DNA of 8,787 nt from Anaerolineaceae bacterium (GTDB lineage Bacteria; Chloroflexota; Anaerolineae; JAAYZQ01), in NCBI GenBank assembly GCA_012514775.1, contig JAAYZQ010000403.1, positions 1 through 8,787 of the forward strand, in the 5' to 3' direction. Of the stretch, positions 7,580-8,787 are shown one piece after another (position 1 is the first letter of the stretch; the number at the start of each line of letters is the position of its first letter). The translations under genes and the position numbers were made by a program. Under the pieces are notes generated by a model. The model was not told the DNA's origin and searched no databases. It saw only the letters and a program-made list of their open reading frames with translations.

Positions 7580-8787
7580 ATGAACGAGAGGGAGTTGGAG
7601 CCTGGCTTCTTGCAGGCTTTTCGATTTTTCGTCGCCATCCGCATCGTCTTCTGGATCATCATCGGGCCCATCCTCGTGGTGGTCAACATGGCCCAGGGCG
7701 CGAGCATGCCCCTCTCCGAGATTGCCAACCTGACGCTCATCGAGCGGCTGACACTGCCCAACATCGCTCCCATCCTGGTCATGGAGGTGGCGCTCCTGCT
7801 GCTGTTGACACTGCCCCAGGTGGCCCGCAGCCTGCGCAGCCGGTTCGTGCCCATCATGCTGGTCCTGGCCCTCATCCCCCTCCTGGTGGGCCAGTATTGG
7901 TGGCCGGCGGAAAACCCGCTGCAGACGCCCTTTGTCATCTTCTTTTTTGTGATGCTGGTCTTTATCGCGTGGCAATACAGCTTTCGCTACGTCCTGACCT
8001 ACGTCCTGGCCCTGACCCTCTACCAGGCACGCTTTACCCGGATCCTGGAGAGCTGGCCGCTGAGCTTTAACGTGGGCTGGTTGATCCTGCAAGCGGCCAT
8101 GATGCTCATCGTCGGCTATATCATCGTCCAGCTCGTGTCCATCCATCGCGAGCAGCGGGCAGCCCTGGCCGAGGCCTACGAGCGCCAGGCCGCTGCCCAC
8201 CGCCGGCTGCAACAGTACGCCGCCACGGTAGAGCAACTGACCATCAGCCGCGAGCGAAACCGCCTGGCCCGCGAGCTGCACGACACGCTGGCTCACTCCC
8301 TCAGCGCCGCCACCGTCCAGTTGGAGGCCGTCCGCTCGGTGTGGCACGTGGACAGGGCCCGAGCCCGGATCTTGCTGGATCAGACCGACGAGACAGTCCG
8401 CCGCGGCCTGGTGGAGGCGCGGCGAGCCATGCAGCGACTGCGGGCCTCGCCCCTGGAAGATAAGGGGCTTACGGGAGCGCTGCGCGAGCTTGCCGAGACG
8501 GCCGCCGAGCGGTCGGGCGCCGCCCTGCAACTGGCCATGGAGCCCAACCTCGACGGCCACGTGGCACCGGCCGCGGAGCAGGGGCTCTATCGCATTGCCC
8601 AGGAAGCGCTGGAGAACGTGGTGCGCCACGCCGAGGCGCGCAACATCGGTGTGCGGCTGGAGGCCCAGGACGGGCGCCTGGTCCTGACCGTCGAAGACGA
8701 CGGCCAGGGGATCACTGCCGGCGATGAGCAGAACGGGCAATCCCCCAACCGCAACGGGCTCGGTATCCTGGGCATGAAGGAACGTGC
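7580..8787 (+). CDS. NarL/DesK-type membrane sensor histidine kinase, 3'-truncated by the window edge
   Basis: Sensor kinase of the HisKA_3 class, which phosphorylates LuxR/NarL-type response regulators. The 402 codons present read: short cytosolic N-terminus, about six membrane segments (roughly 17-37, 62-78, 88-105, 117-131, 134-149, 164-187) with short loops, a helical linker (188-222), the phosphoacceptor motif SRERNRLARELHDTLAHSLS (His234), N-box QEALENVVRHAEA (Asn346), G1 VEDDGQGI (371-378) and the start of G2, GLGILGMKER (393 on). No large external sensor domain is seen, so it may sense within or at the membrane. The only in-frame starts after the TAG at 7544 are ATG 7562 and ATG 7580. 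7580 is preferred because a TATAAT box covers 7568-7573, so transcription would begin at about 7580. Divergent to the exporter operon; the cognate regulator gene is expected just beyond the window. Confidence 0.93.
   Translation, partial: MNERELEPGFLQAFRFFVAIRIVFWIIIGPILVVVNMAQGASMPLSEIANLTLIERLTLPNIAPILVMEVALLLLLTLPQVARSLRSRFVPIMLVLALIPLLVGQYWWPAENPLQTPFVIFFFVMLVFIAWQYSFRYVLTYVLALTLYQARFTRILESWPLSFNVGWLILQAAMMLIVGYIIVQLVSIHREQRAALAEAYERQAAAHRRLQQYAATVEQLTISRERNRLARELHDTLAHSLSAATVQLEAVRSVWHVDRARARILLDQTDETVRRGLVEARRAMQRLRASPLEDKGLTGALRELAETAAERSGAALQLAMEPNLDGHVAPAAEQGLYRIAQEALENVVRHAEARNIGVRLEAQDGRLVLTVEDDGQGITAGDEQNGQSPNRNGLGILGMKER

Noticed and set aside
7103..8740. 545-codon minus-strand open frame across the kinase and the promoter spacer
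   Set aside because: It runs through the kinase (intact motifs on the + strand), both promoters and the operators, and out of frame into the permease; a shadow.

Overview
GC-rich bacterial DNA with six protein genes packed almost without gaps. Three things point to a Chloroflexota-like (Anaerolineae-type) genome: a large fused FtsX-type permease with two separate LolD/MacB-type ATPases, an alanine-rich HlyD-type adaptor, and a divergent NarL-type histidine kinase with a multi-pass membrane domain. This is inference from style and gene order, not a database match. No rRNA, tRNA, CRISPR array, insertion sequence or phage gene is visible.

Layout. Positions 1-2135 (+) hold the 3' part of a multi-PAS sensor histidine kinase; its reading frame is open to the left window edge. 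It converges, across a 45-bp gap, on a tightly coupled four-gene operon transcribed leftward from about 7475. In transcription order the operon is a tandem FtsX/MacB-type permease (5020-7410), ATPase 1 (4302-5027), ATPase 2 (3494-4309) and an HlyD/MacA-type adaptor (2181-3497). Consecutive genes overlap by 8, 8 and 4 bp. From 7580 (+) runs a divergent NarL/DesK-type histidine kinase (HisKA_3) with about six membrane segments, cut by the right window edge.

How the parts fit. The operon reads as one tripartite exporter: one permease chain carrying both membrane halves, two non-identical ATPases, and a membrane-anchored adaptor with a long coiled-coil hairpin. The divergent kinase, presumably followed by a LuxR/NarL-type response regulator outside the window, probably controls it, as in many stress-responsive export modules. 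The multi-PAS kinase looks like a separate neighbour.

Most interesting region. The 169-bp spacer 7411-7579 holds two divergent promoters, each with a good -10 box and a poor -35. Between them lies an array of five GTCAC/GTGAC half-sites forming two palindromes. One palindrome sits about 36 bp upstream of each -10 box, so the arrangement is almost symmetric. The kinase promoter is an extended -10 whose predicted start falls on the A of the kinase ATG (leaderless mRNA). The exporter leader contains a strong hairpin. A second notable feature is a set of six 26-residue repeats arranged three plus three around the tip of the adaptor's hairpin.
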